Below, in pieces: positions 1-9,759 of a stretch of 64,000 bases of DNA. Source of the stretch: Diplonema papillatum (lineage: Eukaryota > Euglenozoa > Diplonemea > Diplonemida > Diplonemidae). Under the pieces are notes generated by a model, which saw nothing but the letters and a program-made list of their open reading frames with translations, was not told the origin of the DNA and did not search any database. The position numbers and the translations under genes are program-made. Position 1 is the first letter of the stretch; the number at the start of each line of letters is the position of its first letter. Location: contig JAPJBO010000495.1 in assembly GCA_030068145.1 (NCBI GenBank), positions 103,556 to 167,555 on the forward strand, given 5' to 3'.

Positions 1-147
1 AACCTCGACCTTCATCCTCGAACGCAGCAAGTCGACCCGCATAGGCGGCACGGAAGCAATGTGTAAAGGGGCGGCCCGTTCCTCCGCGGTAGCAGGGAGC
101 CGCGTTGCTTTCCCGCGCCTGGTGATAGAATGCCTCGCGAAATCCAT
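1..147 (-). CDS. Possible third ORF of YR retroelement, start only (runs off window)
   Basis: An ATG at 147 opens a frame with no stop to the window edge, about 49 codons, rich in Arg and Ala. It starts 26 bases after the stop of the tyrosine recombinase ORF. In VIPER/TATE elements of kinetoplastids the order is gag-like ORF, tyrosine recombinase, then reverse transcriptase/RNase H, so this could be the start of the third ORF. No RT motif is reached inside the window. The placement is an inference from order and spacing; the frame may be chance. Confidence 0.3.
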   Translation of the reverse strand, partial: MDFARHSITRRGKATRLPATAEERAAPLHIASVPPMRVDLLRSRMKVEV

Positions 148-173
148 CGGAGACAACGGGAAGTCGTTGTGGT

Positions 174-1331
174 TCAGAGGTATTTTGAAACCTCTCCCGT
201 TTTCAAAACCCGTGCCAGCAGCACCGGGTCCGCCCCGTACCGGATTGACACGTCTGCCAACCTCTCTCCCGACACCTCCTCGTGCTTCTGGATCCTGTCG
301 ATTAGGTGGAGAGGAATCTGCGTGCCGAGGGCCACGAGGCGATACAGCTCGCTTGCCGCTCCCCTCTTGATGGAGTGGCCGGTGAAGTCCCTCATCGCTT
401 CCGACTTGGCCCACTCCCGGTCCAGCCCATCTGTGCCCATCGCCGTAATCTTCGAAAAAGGGGCAAGGGACCGGAACAATGCCGCGATCTCCGGGGTGAG
501 GTCCCCCCGGATCACTGAGAAGCGGGAGTTCTTGAAAGGTGCCCGGCGGCGGGCCTTCGGAGTCTGGAACCAATCTATGATCACCTCGTCCGAAGCCACC
601 CAGATAAACTGGATCGAACTGAGCGGCTGGGCGTCCCCCCACCGAGAAGCCGTCTTCCATGCCACCATAGCACACAGTAGCAAATCGGGGGACTGCTGAC
701 GCGCCCAGCTCATCAAAACGCCTTTCACGATGGGTCTCGCCTGCACCTCCGGCACAGCACCCCCAATCCCCCGCAAAGCCGACGCCAGCGCGCACAATGG
801 CTGGTTGTCTAGCCCCATCTTGCCGAAGACCGCCGACAGACCCTTCGTGTATGCCAACTGGGCCTGTGGGCGCACGCTCGTAGCGAGTACGAACAGCGCC
901 GCCGTGTCGGCATTGATTGGGATCCCCTGCGAACTGGTCCACCAGTGCAGGCGACGCCAGAGGTTCCGGCGGGTGTTGAGGGTGGACTCCGCCCACATCT
1001 GCCCGACCAGCTGCCACAATAGGCCCTTCGCCTCCCGCCAACCGACATTCCTTTCGTGTGTCGGGCGGGTACGGCTCATGTCGCCAACCTTGGAGGCCAC
1101 AAGGCGATGAACCGTTTTTCCCATCAAGGACGTCGGGTTGTCCGGGATCATGCGCACGTCGGTGTCGAGACTTTCGCTGACGTCGTTTTTGAAAACGGTA
1201 TGGGTTGACGGAAGGGAGGAATGAATCGCGCCCAAGCTCGGGTTTGTGTACTGCTTGTCTTTTGCTGCCACTGACGTGTTGCCACCCTTTCTTTGCATCA
1301 CTTTGTGAGGGTGGCTTTTTGTGACTGGCAC
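174..1331 (-). CDS. Tyrosine recombinase of a DIRS/VIPER/TATE-like retroelement
   Basis: A 385-residue intact ORF. The catalytic half follows the tyrosine recombinase fold: Arg230 in TASRWGDAQPL (box I), a candidate beta-strand lysine near 259 in TPKARRR, His319 and Arg323 in GHSIKRGAA (HxxxR spacing here), His350 in RIQKHEE, and Tyr365 in IRYGAD as the likely nucleophile. An alternative tyrosine is Tyr384 at the extreme C-terminus. Residues about 100-190 form an alpha-helical region typical of a core-binding domain. Such enzymes join a circular retroelement cDNA to the genome by strand exchange through a 3'-phosphotyrosine, so no staggered target repeats are expected. A gag-like ORF ends 24 bases upstream on the same strand and another frame opens downstream, matching the gag-YR-RT order of VIPER and TATE. 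A Crypton-type DNA transposon is less likely because of the gag-like neighbour. Confidence 0.85.
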   Translation of the reverse strand: MPVTKSHPHKVMQRKGGNTSVAAKDKQYTNPSLGAIHSSLPSTHTVFKNDVSESLDTDVRMIPDNPTSLMGKTVHRLVASKVGDMSRTRPTHERNVGWREAKGLLWQLVGQMWAESTLNTRRNLWRRLHWWTSSQGIPINADTAALFVLATSVRPQAQLAYTKGLSAVFGKMGLDNQPLCALASALRGIGGAVPEVQARPIVKGVLMSWARQQSPDLLLCAMVAWKTASRWGDAQPLSSIQFIWVASDEVIIDWFQTPKARRRAPFKNSRFSVIRGDLTPEIAALFRSLAPFSKITAMGTDGLDREWAKSEAMRDFTGHSIKRGAASELYRLVALGTQIPLHLIDRIQKHEEVSGERLADVSIRYGADPVLLARVLKTGEVSKYL

Positions 1332-1355
1332 ACTTGGAGGCCGGGGAAACGCCAG

Positions 1356-1712
1356 TCATTTTGCATCCCCGGCCCTGGCGTTTCCCTGCCCCCTCTTTGG
1401 CCACGGCTTCCGCTCTTTGAACTGAAAGCGCTTCTTAGCGTCCCGCCTTTCCTGCGCCGCAGCGACTTCAACAGGGTCGTCATCTTTTTCCGCCAAACGG
1501 CTGAGAAGCGAGCTCCTCTTCATGCCTTCCTCAACAAACTTCTGTTGCAACTTGACCTGCAGAAGGAGGTCGTTGCCCAAGGCCACCTGTTCGGGACATT
1601 CCTGCCAACCCTCCAACTGGGACGAAGATAGAACCCAATTCTTCAACATCCTGAAGTGGGTCTCGAGGATTTCCCCGCCAGGAAGGTGCCCCCTGCCAGT
1701 CACAAAACGCAT
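1356..1712 (-). CDS. Gag-like or accessory ORF upstream of the tyrosine recombinase
   Basis: An ORF of about 118 residues from the ATG at 1712; the frame stays open a few codons further upstream into the 424-bp repeat. The first half is mixed hydrophobic and acidic (MRFVTGRGHLPGG onward). The second half is strongly charged, with EERR, KKR and a basic tail ending NARAGDAK. No zinc knuckle is seen. It ends 24 bases before the tyrosine recombinase start, so both could sit on one transcript. I do not recognise the family. The gag-like label rests on position, basic C-terminus and element type. It may be a 5'-truncated ORF, because the tandem satellite begins exactly where the frame starts. Confidence 0.45.
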   Translation of the reverse strand: MRFVTGRGHLPGGEILETHFRMLKNWVLSSSQLEGWQECPEQVALGNDLLLQVKLQQKFVEEGMKRSSLLSRLAEKDDDPVEVAAAQERRDAKKRFQFKERKPWPKRGQGNARAGDAK

Positions 1713-1722
1713 CTGCAGTAGC

Positions 1723-3047
1723 AACAGCCACCCTCTCCACGTCCCCCCTTCCTTTTGTTTGTGAAGGTGAAGAAGAAGAATGGAAATGATGGTTTATAAC
1801 TTACGAAAACCTTGGCAGTATTCCCTCACTGAAGTGCAGGACCTCTCCCCCACACAAAAGGACCTCTCCCCCACACAAAAGGACCTCTCCCCCACACAAA
1901 AGGACCTCTCGCCCACTCAGAAGGACCTCTCCCCCACACAAAAGGACCTCTCCCCCACCCAGAAGGACCTCTCCCCCACACAAAAGGAATTCGGGCCTTC
2001 GTTCTCGTTGCGTTTCTCTCGGGGAAAATACTGTCAAAGGGAAAACGTGAAAACATCTCGTAGTAAAGCGGTAACTGACGACGCGTAGTGGAAGAAAGTT
2101 GACCTGACCAGGTGACCAGGTCAGGGGGTTGGGCGGGTGGGAAAGCAACAGCCACCCTCTCCACGTCCCCCCTTCCTTTTGTTAGTGAAGGTGAAGAAGA
2201 AGAATGGAAATGATGGTTTATAACTTACGAAAACCTTGGCAGTATTCCCTCACTGAAGTGCAGGACCTCTCCCCCACACAAAAGGACCTCTCCCCCACAC
2301 AAAAGGACCTCTCCCCCACACAAAAGGACCTCTCCCCCACTCAGAAGGACCTCTCCCCCACACAAAAGGACCTCTCCCCCACACAGAAGGACCTCTCCCC
2401 CACACAAAAGGAATTCGGGCCTTCGTTCTCGTTGCGTTTCTCTCGGGGAAAATACTGTCAAAGGGAAAACGTGAAAACATCTCGTAGTAAAGCGGTAACT
2501 GACGACGCGTAGTGGAAGAAAGTTGACCTGACCAGGTGACCAGGTCAGGGGGTTGGGCGGGTGGGAAAGCAACAGCCACCCTCTCCACGTCCCCCCTTCC
2601 TTTTGTTTGTGAAGGTGAAGAAGAAGAATGGAAATGATGGTTTATAACTTACGAAAACCTTGGCAGTATTCCCTCACTGAAGTGCAGGACCTCTCCCCCA
2701 CACGAAAGGACCTCTCCCCCACACGAAAGGACCTCTCCCCCACACAAAAGGACCTCTCCCCCACACAAAAGGACCTCTCCCCCACACAGAAGGACCTCTC
2801 CCCCACACAGAAGGACCTCTCCCCCACACAAAAGGACCTCTCCCCCACACAAAAGGACCTCTCCCCCACACAAAAGGACCTCTCCCCCACACAAAAGGAC
2901 CTCTCCCCCACACAAAAGGACCTCACAAAAGGACCTCTCCCCCACACAAAAGGACCTCTCCCCCACACGAAAGGACCTCTCCCCCACACAAAAGGACCTC
3001 TTCCCCACACAAAAGGACCTCTCCCCCACCTCTTCACCATATTCTAA
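1723..3047. repeat. 424-bp tandem satellite with nested 21-bp minisatellite
   Basis: The marker ATGGAAATGATGGTTTATAA occurs at 1780, 2204 and 2628, giving a strict 424-bp period, with the third unit altered at its end. Each unit holds a nested 21-bp minisatellite, core GACCTCTCCCCCACACAAAA. There are seven copies in units 1 and 2 and about sixteen in unit 3, which contains one shortened copy near 2920. Units 1 and 2 also share a palindromic CCTGACCAGGTGACCAGGTC block before the junction. The ORFs through it (SPTQKDL repeats) follow from 21 being a multiple of three. Confidence 0.95.
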
Positions 3048-4464
3048 GGTGAAACACCTCAATTTGCCATCTTTTACCACTGCCTCTCATGCATGTTTGA
3101 TGCTAGCATCAAGTCTTCTTCGAAGAGAGTGTAAAATAGAAAAGGGAAAAAGGAAAAGGGTAAAGGGGTCGCGGGGAGTGTAAGACTCTGCAGGTAGGGT
3201 ATGAAACCTTGAGGGACTAGTCCTCTTTATTCTTTTTTCACCGCGGTGTTGTGTGCACCTCGTTCTTCGTCTCGGGTTTCGCTCGTGAACGCAGACCAAT
3301 CCTGAGTTAGAGCTCATCAGTGGGTCCTTTGGATCCATCTTATGCACGGGGGGGGGCAAATGAAAGAGACTGGTATTCATAAGGCAAGAACGCTAATCAC
3401 TAGAGCGAGTCAATCACATTCTGAATCGGAGCGGCACTCCGCTCTAGTGACATAGCTAACTGATCTGGCATGACCTCGCCTCGATAATCTCAAATGGCGG
3501 TGTTAACATTCCACGGAAAGAATCGTTCGCGATTCAAGAAGAGGGATGCCGATTAGAATGAGTATGAATGACATACCACGTGCTCGAAAGACATGAGGGC
3601 AGGTAAGCGAAAAAATAAGAACACATAAATCCGGGGAGGGCAGGGGGTCGATCCCCGGGCCCCTAGTTAGCGTTCACCAACCTGTGAGCATCTTCGGTCA
3701 GACGCATCACTGTTTTCCAACTTTCGAAGTGCGAAAATTGGCTTCAATGTTTCATCCGGACCCGAATCCGTAAACATCGGTCAAAACAGCCTTCTCGATC
3801 CGCATTTGAAATACCGCCTCTTGTGGACCCGGGGCTGGGTTGCCAGATTCTACACTGTTTCTTGTAGTAAACGGTCGGTTTTATGAAGTCTCCGTTTGAC
3901 TTGTGAGGCGGGGGGGTTTTTCCTTTTGTGCTGTTAGAGCATGGTCTGGGCAGTGTGTTTTCATTCCTTTTCGTACGTTGTGTCGCTTTTACTTTACTGT
4001 TTACTAGCGTTATTTGTGTTTACTGTCACATGTGGTTGCGCATCCGTGTAACTTCGTTTTTAGCGTATGTGACCGACACCAGGTCCACTGCATTGTGCAA
4101 GTGGTCCTGGCCCCCCACGTCCTACACGTTGAGAAGGGGTTGCCGTGCAGTCCGTATCGGCCTACGTGGCAAACCTGTAGCTTTCTACGTTGAGAATTAC
4201 CCCTCCCGTAAAAGAACAAAGGTGAAATGGTCCCCTGGAAAAAAATGGGCCAACAAAAAAATTTGAAGTACGTTTTGACCCTGCCAAAAATGCGGAAAAA
4301 AATGTCAACCCCTTGATGAGAGATTTTTCACCTGAAATTGTGCAGGGGGAACCCGAGGCTGAAAACCAGGGGCCCGATCCCCACTACGGTGCTCGTTGAC
4401 GCCCTTCCATCACACGCTCTGTTACGCGGATTCCTGCTACTCGGACCACGCGGGCCACGCCTTC
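3048..4464. other. Intergenic, no gene recognised
   Basis: No coding frame or known RNA stands out. It holds short G-runs (3350, 3910) and a box-B-like GGGTCGATCCCCGGG near 3645 without a convincing box A. Confidence 0.4.
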
Positions 4465-4681
4465 CTCCTGCAGGCACGAATTTCGCAAACTAATGCATCA
4501 AGGCGTGGCGCACCTTGGGGCTTGGCGCTCGCGCTGAACACAAGCTCGTCGAGACGGTCAGCCACAGGGCAGAGCGGACGGGTTGCGGCACTGTGTTGCC
4601 TCCGACTCAAGCTTTGCAAACTGTGGTTGACTGTCACGCTCCTGGACCAGGAGCGGCCTTTTTCCTCTTCTTTCTTCTTCC
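4465..4681 (+). repeat. R2 SINE-like element, 5'-truncated copy
   Basis: It matches R2 (see 7741-8030) from the TTTCGCAAACTAA block through the CCTGGACCAGGAGCGGCC end and the T/C-rich tail. The first ~75 bases of the element are missing. Confidence 0.8.
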
Positions 4682-4766
4682 GTAATTGCTACGAACAAGC
4701 GGACCTCGGACGACGTTGGGATTGAAAGAGACCCTTAGAAACAACATGAGGAAACGAGGCGGATGA

Positions 4767-4886
4767 GCGCACGGTACACTACTTCGGACAAGTATGACTG
4801 AGAAAAGCGCACGGTACACTACTTCGGACAAGTATGACTGAGAAAAGCGCACGGTACACTACTTCGGACAAGTATGACTGAGAAAA
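4767..4886. repeat. 40-bp tandem repeat, three copies
   Basis: Three near-identical 40-bp units starting GCGCACGGTACACTACTTCG follow each other at about 4767, 4807 and 4847. Confidence 0.95.
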
Positions 4887-5485
4887 GCACACCTTCGCCA
4901 TGGACCTCGGCGTGCACGTGATTCTTCGCGTGTTGAACTGCGAGTGCCCGTACGGGTAGCCCCACTGCCACGTTGTCTTGTACTTCTTGATCCAGTTGAT
5001 GCCGAGGAAGTTGTTGCTGTGGAGTCCCACTCTGCCAATGTGAACGGACGGCGGCATTTTCGCGCAAAGGTGTGGTAGGTTTTCTTTCCTGGAGATCGGG
5101 TGGTGTTTAGCTTGGAATAACAAGGGATCGATTATCTCGACTCTTTTTAGAGTGAAAGTTCGCTTGAACCCCCGGGGTTTTAAAGTCTCCGGGTGACCTT
5201 CGTCGTTAAGGGAAGGTGTCGGTACACGCAAATCCAGAGCGAGATCCAGTGTGACACCCGCGAATCCAGGGTGAAATCCAGTGTGGCACCCGCAAATCCG
5301 GTGTGAAATCCCGTGGACACCCAGAAAAACAGGGTGCTCGCACTGGATTCGCAGCTACGGCCGCAACTGTGTCGTATCGGCGCAAACGAATGCCCGCACA
5401 CGACGATGCACACTCCATCCTTTGTGCTCTGAGTGTCGTAAGAGTGGTGGTTACACGAGGTAAGAGGATCTGTAGGTGGGTACCT
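4887..5485. other. Repeat fragments, no gene
   Basis: 5150-5210 carries the motif AAAGTTCGCTTGAA followed by AAAGTCTCCGGGTGACC, seen again near 5697, 13233, 18325, 38262 and (reverse) 60660. 5230-5345 carries repeats of ACACCCGCRAATCC, the reverse complement of a run at 47400-47515. Confidence 0.5.
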
Positions 5486-5682
5486 TAGTTGTTGGTCATT
5501 GGTGGTTTCGGCCATTGTCCACATACCTTACTTACGGTAGGCCCTCCTCAGTATGGTGCCGCAGTAGGTGACTGTCTGTCTTCTTGGTACCGTCTGACCG
5601 TCTCCTTTCGTGAATTTGTGGTGCTGCTTATGGTTTGCGCAGGTTGAATATCCGTAACTATAACGTATTGCAATACGTGGGG
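5486..5682 (+). repeat. R1 interspersed repeat, copy 1
   Basis: A ~197-bp unit starting TAGTTGTTGGTCATTGGTGG and ending CAATACGTGGGG, nearly identical to 6683-6879 and to the first 150 bases at 13459-13611. Confidence 0.9.
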
Positions 5683-6482
5683 TGCTACGTTTTAGAGGTT
5701 CGCTTGAGGATCCGGGATTTTAGAGTCTTCGGGTGACCCTCGTCGAATGGGTTCTTTTAAAGCTAATACGTACTGGGTGGGTTTGGGGGGGCATGCATGG
5801 CTTCTTTCGCGTACACTTTACTTGCTTGCTTTGGCAAGTCAGGTTCGAAACAATTTGTGACCGACACCAAGATCTCACTGGGTTAGGGGAGTGTTCTTGG
5901 GCTCCTCACGTCTTACAAATTGAGCATTGAGTTCTTTAAAGTGCAAGTGCCGTCAAGGCACGCGAGCTCTGTGCACGGGCTAGTGTTACTTTATGACGTC
6001 GTCCGTCGGGAGAGAGAACGATGATGAGGATGAGGTCGAACTGGTCATTTCCGAGTCAATTTCTATTCCCGCTTGCTTTCGCGGTGCGGACTTTCCGGGC
6101 CGTTTGGGCTGTTTCCGGGTCGACGATGGGGAAGAAGTCAGGCACTCCATTTCGTGATCCAGCGTAGAGTTGTTCGTGGCCGCGATCGCTTCGATCTTCG
6201 TCTTAATTGAGTTCTGTAAAGTGCAAGTGCCCAAGCCACGTGAGCGCTGAGTTCTGTAAAGTGAAAGTGCCCTTCTCACTCTCCAAGGCATCTGCGGAGT
6301 TTACCCCGCAGAGGCTGCCTGGTATTCTAGTAGTTTTTTTTTTTGTTCCTCTTGGGTTTTCTGGTTCCTGGTTATTACCTGGGTTTCTAGTTCCGAGTTA
6401 TTCCGGTTTCCTAGTTCGTGGTTATTTCTCGGTTTTCTAGGCTCTGGCTATTTCGCCGGGTTGCTAGTTCCTGGTTAGTCCG
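5683..6482. other. Unassigned, with short local repeats
   Basis: GAGTTCTGTAAAGTGCAAGTGCC occurs in variants near 5930, 6210 and 6250. 6345-6480 is a loose tandem run of TTTCTAGTTCCTGGTTATT-like units. No gene is seen. Confidence 0.4.
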
Positions 6483-6670
6483 AGTGACCACTCATCAGAT
6501 CTCGCAAAACGGGGTCGGTTCATCTTGCGCACAGCAGGACGGTGGTCATGGAAGTCGGCATACGGTAATGAGTGTGCAACAACTCACCTGCCGAATGCAC
6601 TGGTCCAAAGAAGTCCATCTGTCGATCCATACGTACACTCCCACCGCCACAATGGGCCGTGGTCAACAAC
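6483..6670 (+). repeat. Solitary diverged copy of the 183-bp satellite
   Basis: It shares ACTCATCAGATC, GTCGGTTCATCTTG and GAAGTCGGCATACGGTAATG with the tandem units at 35190-36020, about 28 kb away, but stands alone. Confidence 0.7.
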
Positions 6671-6682
6671 CATGACGACAGC

Positions 6683-6879
6683 TAGTTGTTGGTCATTGGT
6701 GGTTTCGGCCATTGTCCACATACCTTACTTACGGTAGGCCCTCCTCAGTATGGTGCCGCAGTAGGTGACTGTCTGTCTTCTTGGTACCGTCTGACCGTCT
6801 CCTTTCGTGAATTTGTGGTGCTGCTTATGGTTTGCGCAGGTTGAATATCCGTAACTATAACGTATTGCAATACGTGGGG
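6683..6879 (+). repeat. R1 interspersed repeat, copy 2
   Basis: It matches 5486-5682 over its whole length with different flanks on both sides. Confidence 0.9.
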
Positions 6880-7636
6880 CGAAGCTGGCCTCTTAGCTAC
6901 ATCATTGGGAAGCAGTGTTCTGTCTACGCATCAAATTTCTGATGCACGGAACCCGTTTCTCTGGGATAAAAGGTTCTAGTTGCAAAATGAGAGGCGGTGT
7001 TCTGTCATTAAGCTTCCGAGTACGGAACCTTTCTTTGGGTCTCGATGTTGACGCACGCCTGGCTTTGTCAGGACGATTTTAAGGATTGGCAGACTGGGTG
7101 CTCTTTTTTGATGATTTGTGTGGTGGTGCATGGCCGCTCCTGGTTGGTGGAGTGATTTGTCAGGTTGATTACGTTAACGAACGAGATCTCGACCCCTAAA
7201 TCGGTGGGCGTGTCGTTGTAGGGGGTGTCTTTTGGCATCGGCGGCTTGCTGCTTACCCGAGACGCGCACTACGTCTTAAGGGGACTGCGCGCGACTTATA
7301 GCGCGAGGAAGAGCGAGCCAATAGCAGGTCTATGATGCTCCCAAATGTCCTAGGCTGCACGCGCACTACACTGACGCATTAAACGAGTTTGAGAGCCTTC
7401 CGGCTACAAATCTTGAAGAGGATGGGAAATATTTTGAACTTGCGTCGTGATGAGGATCGATGATTGCAATTATTCTCCTTGAATGAGGAATGCCTATGTG
7501 GGCCAACTGTGTAGGTGGATCGCGTCATCAGAGTCGTGGTGTGTGGTGTGCTCCGGCAGAAGAAAAAGGAAGAGGGTACTGGGGAAGAAACGACAGTTAT
7601 GCACTGGGTTTCTCAGTGCTCTTTTTTTATTTCATT
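6880..7636. other. Unassigned, no gene recognised
   Basis: No convincing coding frame, RNA or repeat family found. Confidence 0.35.
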
Positions 7637-7740
7637 CTTTTTGACACACAACGGCAGTTCCGTACCGCAACCTCCGGTTGGGCAACAAACTGGACAACGG
7701 GAAGACCCAGCCCAGGGGCGACTGCGCCCACTTGCCAAGC

Positions 7741-8030
7741 GGTACCAGGGAAAGCCTGCTACACGGGAGCCAAGCTTCACGTGTTCGGAGGTACTGCAGA
7801 GCCACGGGTCTACGGGTCAAGTGGCTACCGATTTCGCAAACTAAAGCATCAAGGCGTGGCGCACCTTGAGGCTTGGCGCTTGCGCTGAACACAAGCTCGT
7901 CGAGACGGTCAGACACAGGGCAGAGCGGACGGGGTTGTGGCACTGTGCTGCCTCCGACTCAAGCCTTGCAAGCTGTGGTTGACCGTCACGTTCCTGGACC
8001 CGGTGGCCTTTTTCTTCTTCTTTCTTCTTC
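7741..8030 (+). mobile_element. R2 SINE-like element, full-length copy
   Basis: Reference copy of R2: it starts GGTACCAGGGAAAGCCTGCT, passes through CACGTGTTCGG and GAACACAAGCTCGTCGAGAC, and ends GTTCCTGGACC with a (CTT)n/T-rich tail. At least eight copies in both orientations occur in the window. It codes for nothing. This copy is flanked by a diverged direct repeat of about 100 bp (7637-7740 and 8034-8136, sharing GACACACAACGGCAGTTCCG). Other copies have 16-27 bp flanking repeats, which suggests retroposition. No clear Pol III box A/B pair is seen. Confidence 0.85.
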
Positions 8031-8207
8031 ATTATTTTTGACACACAACGGCAGTTCCGTACCGCAGTCTCCGGTTGGGCAACAACTGGACAATGGGAAG
8101 ACCCAGGCTGCGCGCGGCCCACTTGCCAAGGGGTTGCACCTGTTCGTTCTCGGGAACATGTGAAGCACGGAGCCCAGCCTCAGAAGCTGGAGTCAAAAAT
8201 GCTGCGA

Positions 8208-8402
8208 TTTGTTCTTCGCTTACACCCACCGTGCTCAGGACTTTGACCGGTTGTGTTTGTGTGATTTGTCGTGTAGGGGTAGACCCGCATGACCTCACGT
8301 CTGTTCAACACGTGGTTCAGGAGTTACAGCACTTGGGATCCCTTCAGTTCTTTGTCGGCAGCATCGTCGAGCATTTCCTTTCAAGCTGGCGCTTATGTAA
8401 AA
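8208..8402 (+). repeat. R3 SINE-like element, 5'-truncated
   Basis: It contains TTGTGTTTGTGTGATTTGTC, ACCCGCATGACCTCACGTC and the 3' end GGCGCTTATGTAA shared by all R3 copies (17815, 25690, 39040, 40106). Confidence 0.8.
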
Positions 8403-8614
8403 GAACATTTCCGGAGTTGGGGCTTGCACTGATAAACGAAGCAACGGACGATCAGCATCAACTGACCAAAGGTGATGAAAATGATGAGGCGAAAGTTTCT
8501 TGTTCTTCGCGTGTACAGGGTATAAACCTCTCTGGGGGGGGGTTTTCCTGTATCAGCACTTTTTCGTTGGCTTCGGTTTCTCTTCCATGTGCAACCGTTG
8601 TTCCGGAAATGTTC
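8403..8614. mobile_element. R5 small element with 12-bp terminal inverted repeats
   Basis: Ends are GAACATTTCCGG (8403-8414) and CCGGAAATGTTC (8603-8614). The second copy at 27764-27973 is ~95% alike by eye, with the same ends. Length 212 bp, non-coding, MITE-like. Both copies sit directly after an R3 or R4 tail. Confidence 0.75.
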
Positions 8615-8632
8615 CCGTCAGTACAGATGTAC

Positions 8633-8635
<3 letters not shown>

Positions 8636-8668
<33 letters not shown>

Positions 8669-8897
8669 GGGTGCCGCACCCGCTTTTCGGGTTGTGGATT
8701 TCCACGCATTCCTTTGGTTGCAGCCCATCATCTTGGACCCAAACAAAGCTCAGGACGGGGAGACTCTGCCTGAAGGAATCAACCACCCCCGGGTGGGCTA
8801 GTCTGACACAAGTTGTCAACAGGAAAAAAAAAAAAAAAGGCGGGTGCCGCACCCGCTTTTCGGGTTGTGGATTTCCACGCATTCCTTTGGTTGCAGC
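8636..8897. repeat. Two A-run plus GC-hairpin direct repeats
   Basis: A run of about 28 A, then GGCGGGTGCCGCACCCGC (a perfect GC stem) and a shared ~55-bp segment ending CCTTTGGTTGCAG, occur at 8637-8725 and again at 8823-8897. Confidence 0.85.
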
Positions 8898-9154
8898 ACG
8901 CCTGCTTTTCGGGTATGACTCGGACGCACCCTCTTTGACTCCAGGTTCTGAGGCTGGACCTCACCGTGTATAAAAGTATAGGGCAACAACCAGGAACACA
9001 CTGGAAGGTGAGCAGCGACACCTCCCGAAAGTGAGCCAAGGGCGAAGGACGTATCTGCGGCTGCTGCGGCAGTTGCCCACGCAGAACGCGGGGAAGGGGA
9101 CCGTGTTTTCCCAACTACATTGAAGCCCCTTCATCCGAGGAAGGTGCAAACGTG
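8898..9154. other. Unassigned with a shared repeat edge
   Basis: 8898-8965 is the reverse complement of part of 22335-22435 (GAGGTCCAGCC). GTGTATAAAAGTA occurs at 8966 and again at 9359. No gene is seen. Confidence 0.4.
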
Positions 9155-9362
9155 GAGGGTGCTACGGTAGCCGTGCACGGGTCTTGGGCGCGTGCCTCGT
9201 GCAGGGCGGGTGCTTTGTGATCCGCCACGAAGTTCTCTCCTGGTGCAGTCCGGAGAGACCGGCGTCGAGTTTCGGCTCACAGCCGGTTCCCTCGGGCGGC
9301 AACCCTAAGCAGAGAGAGCGCCAGACACCCATCAATCTTAAAAAGGACCACACTCACTGTGT
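9155..9362 (+). repeat. Interspersed repeat also at 30785-31000 (minus)
   Basis: It shares GCTACGGTRRCCGTGCACG, TCTTGGGCGCGTGCCTCGTG and AAAAAGGACCACAC with the reverse complement of 30785-31000. The other copy overlaps the 3' end of the ORF at 30931-31404. Confidence 0.75.
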
Positions 9363-9366
9363 ATAA

Positions 9367-9578
9367 AAGTAGGTGTAATGCCCTTATATCCCACTCAAAA
9401 CAAATTTGTGCCCCTATATCCCACTTCAAACAAATTTTGTGCCCGTATATCCCAATCTGGGATGTAAGGACACAAGATTTGTTTGAAGTGGGATATAAGG
9501 GCACAAAATTTTGTTTGAAGTGGGATATAAGGGCACAAATTTGTTTGGGGTGGGGTATAAGGGAAATTTACCATAAAA
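9367..9578. repeat. R8 hairpin element (CCCTTATATCCCA family)
   Basis: Three copies of CCCNTATATCCCA face their reverse complements TGGGATATAAGGG around a centre near 9460. The pattern makes one large hairpin; its edges read GGTGTAATGCCC and GGGAAATTTACC. The same family occurs at 14160-14302 and, expanded, at 15598-16484. Confidence 0.8.
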
Positions 9579-9759
9579 GTATCGTATGTGATCACGTGTT
9601 CAGGCGAGCCGCGGCGTCTCCAGTGAAGGGCAAGTGTCGGCGTCTTCGGACAACGTCCTTGCCCCCCATTGGCCTGACGTGGTTAAAAGCTCGCGGGCTC
9701 AAGTCAGGAGAAGCTTGTTTGCCGCTGGAAACGGTGACAGGTGTACCTGTCGCACTGAG

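Larger units (their letters stand above)
1..1722 (-). mobile_element. YR retrotransposon, VIPER/TATE-like, partial
   Basis: Consecutive minus-strand ORFs (gag-like, tyrosine recombinase, start of a further ORF) define the element. The left side is cut by the window. The right side abuts the 424-bp tandem array, which may be its 5' repeat region. No RT is visible, so the class rests on the recombinase motifs and ORF order. Confidence 0.55.
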
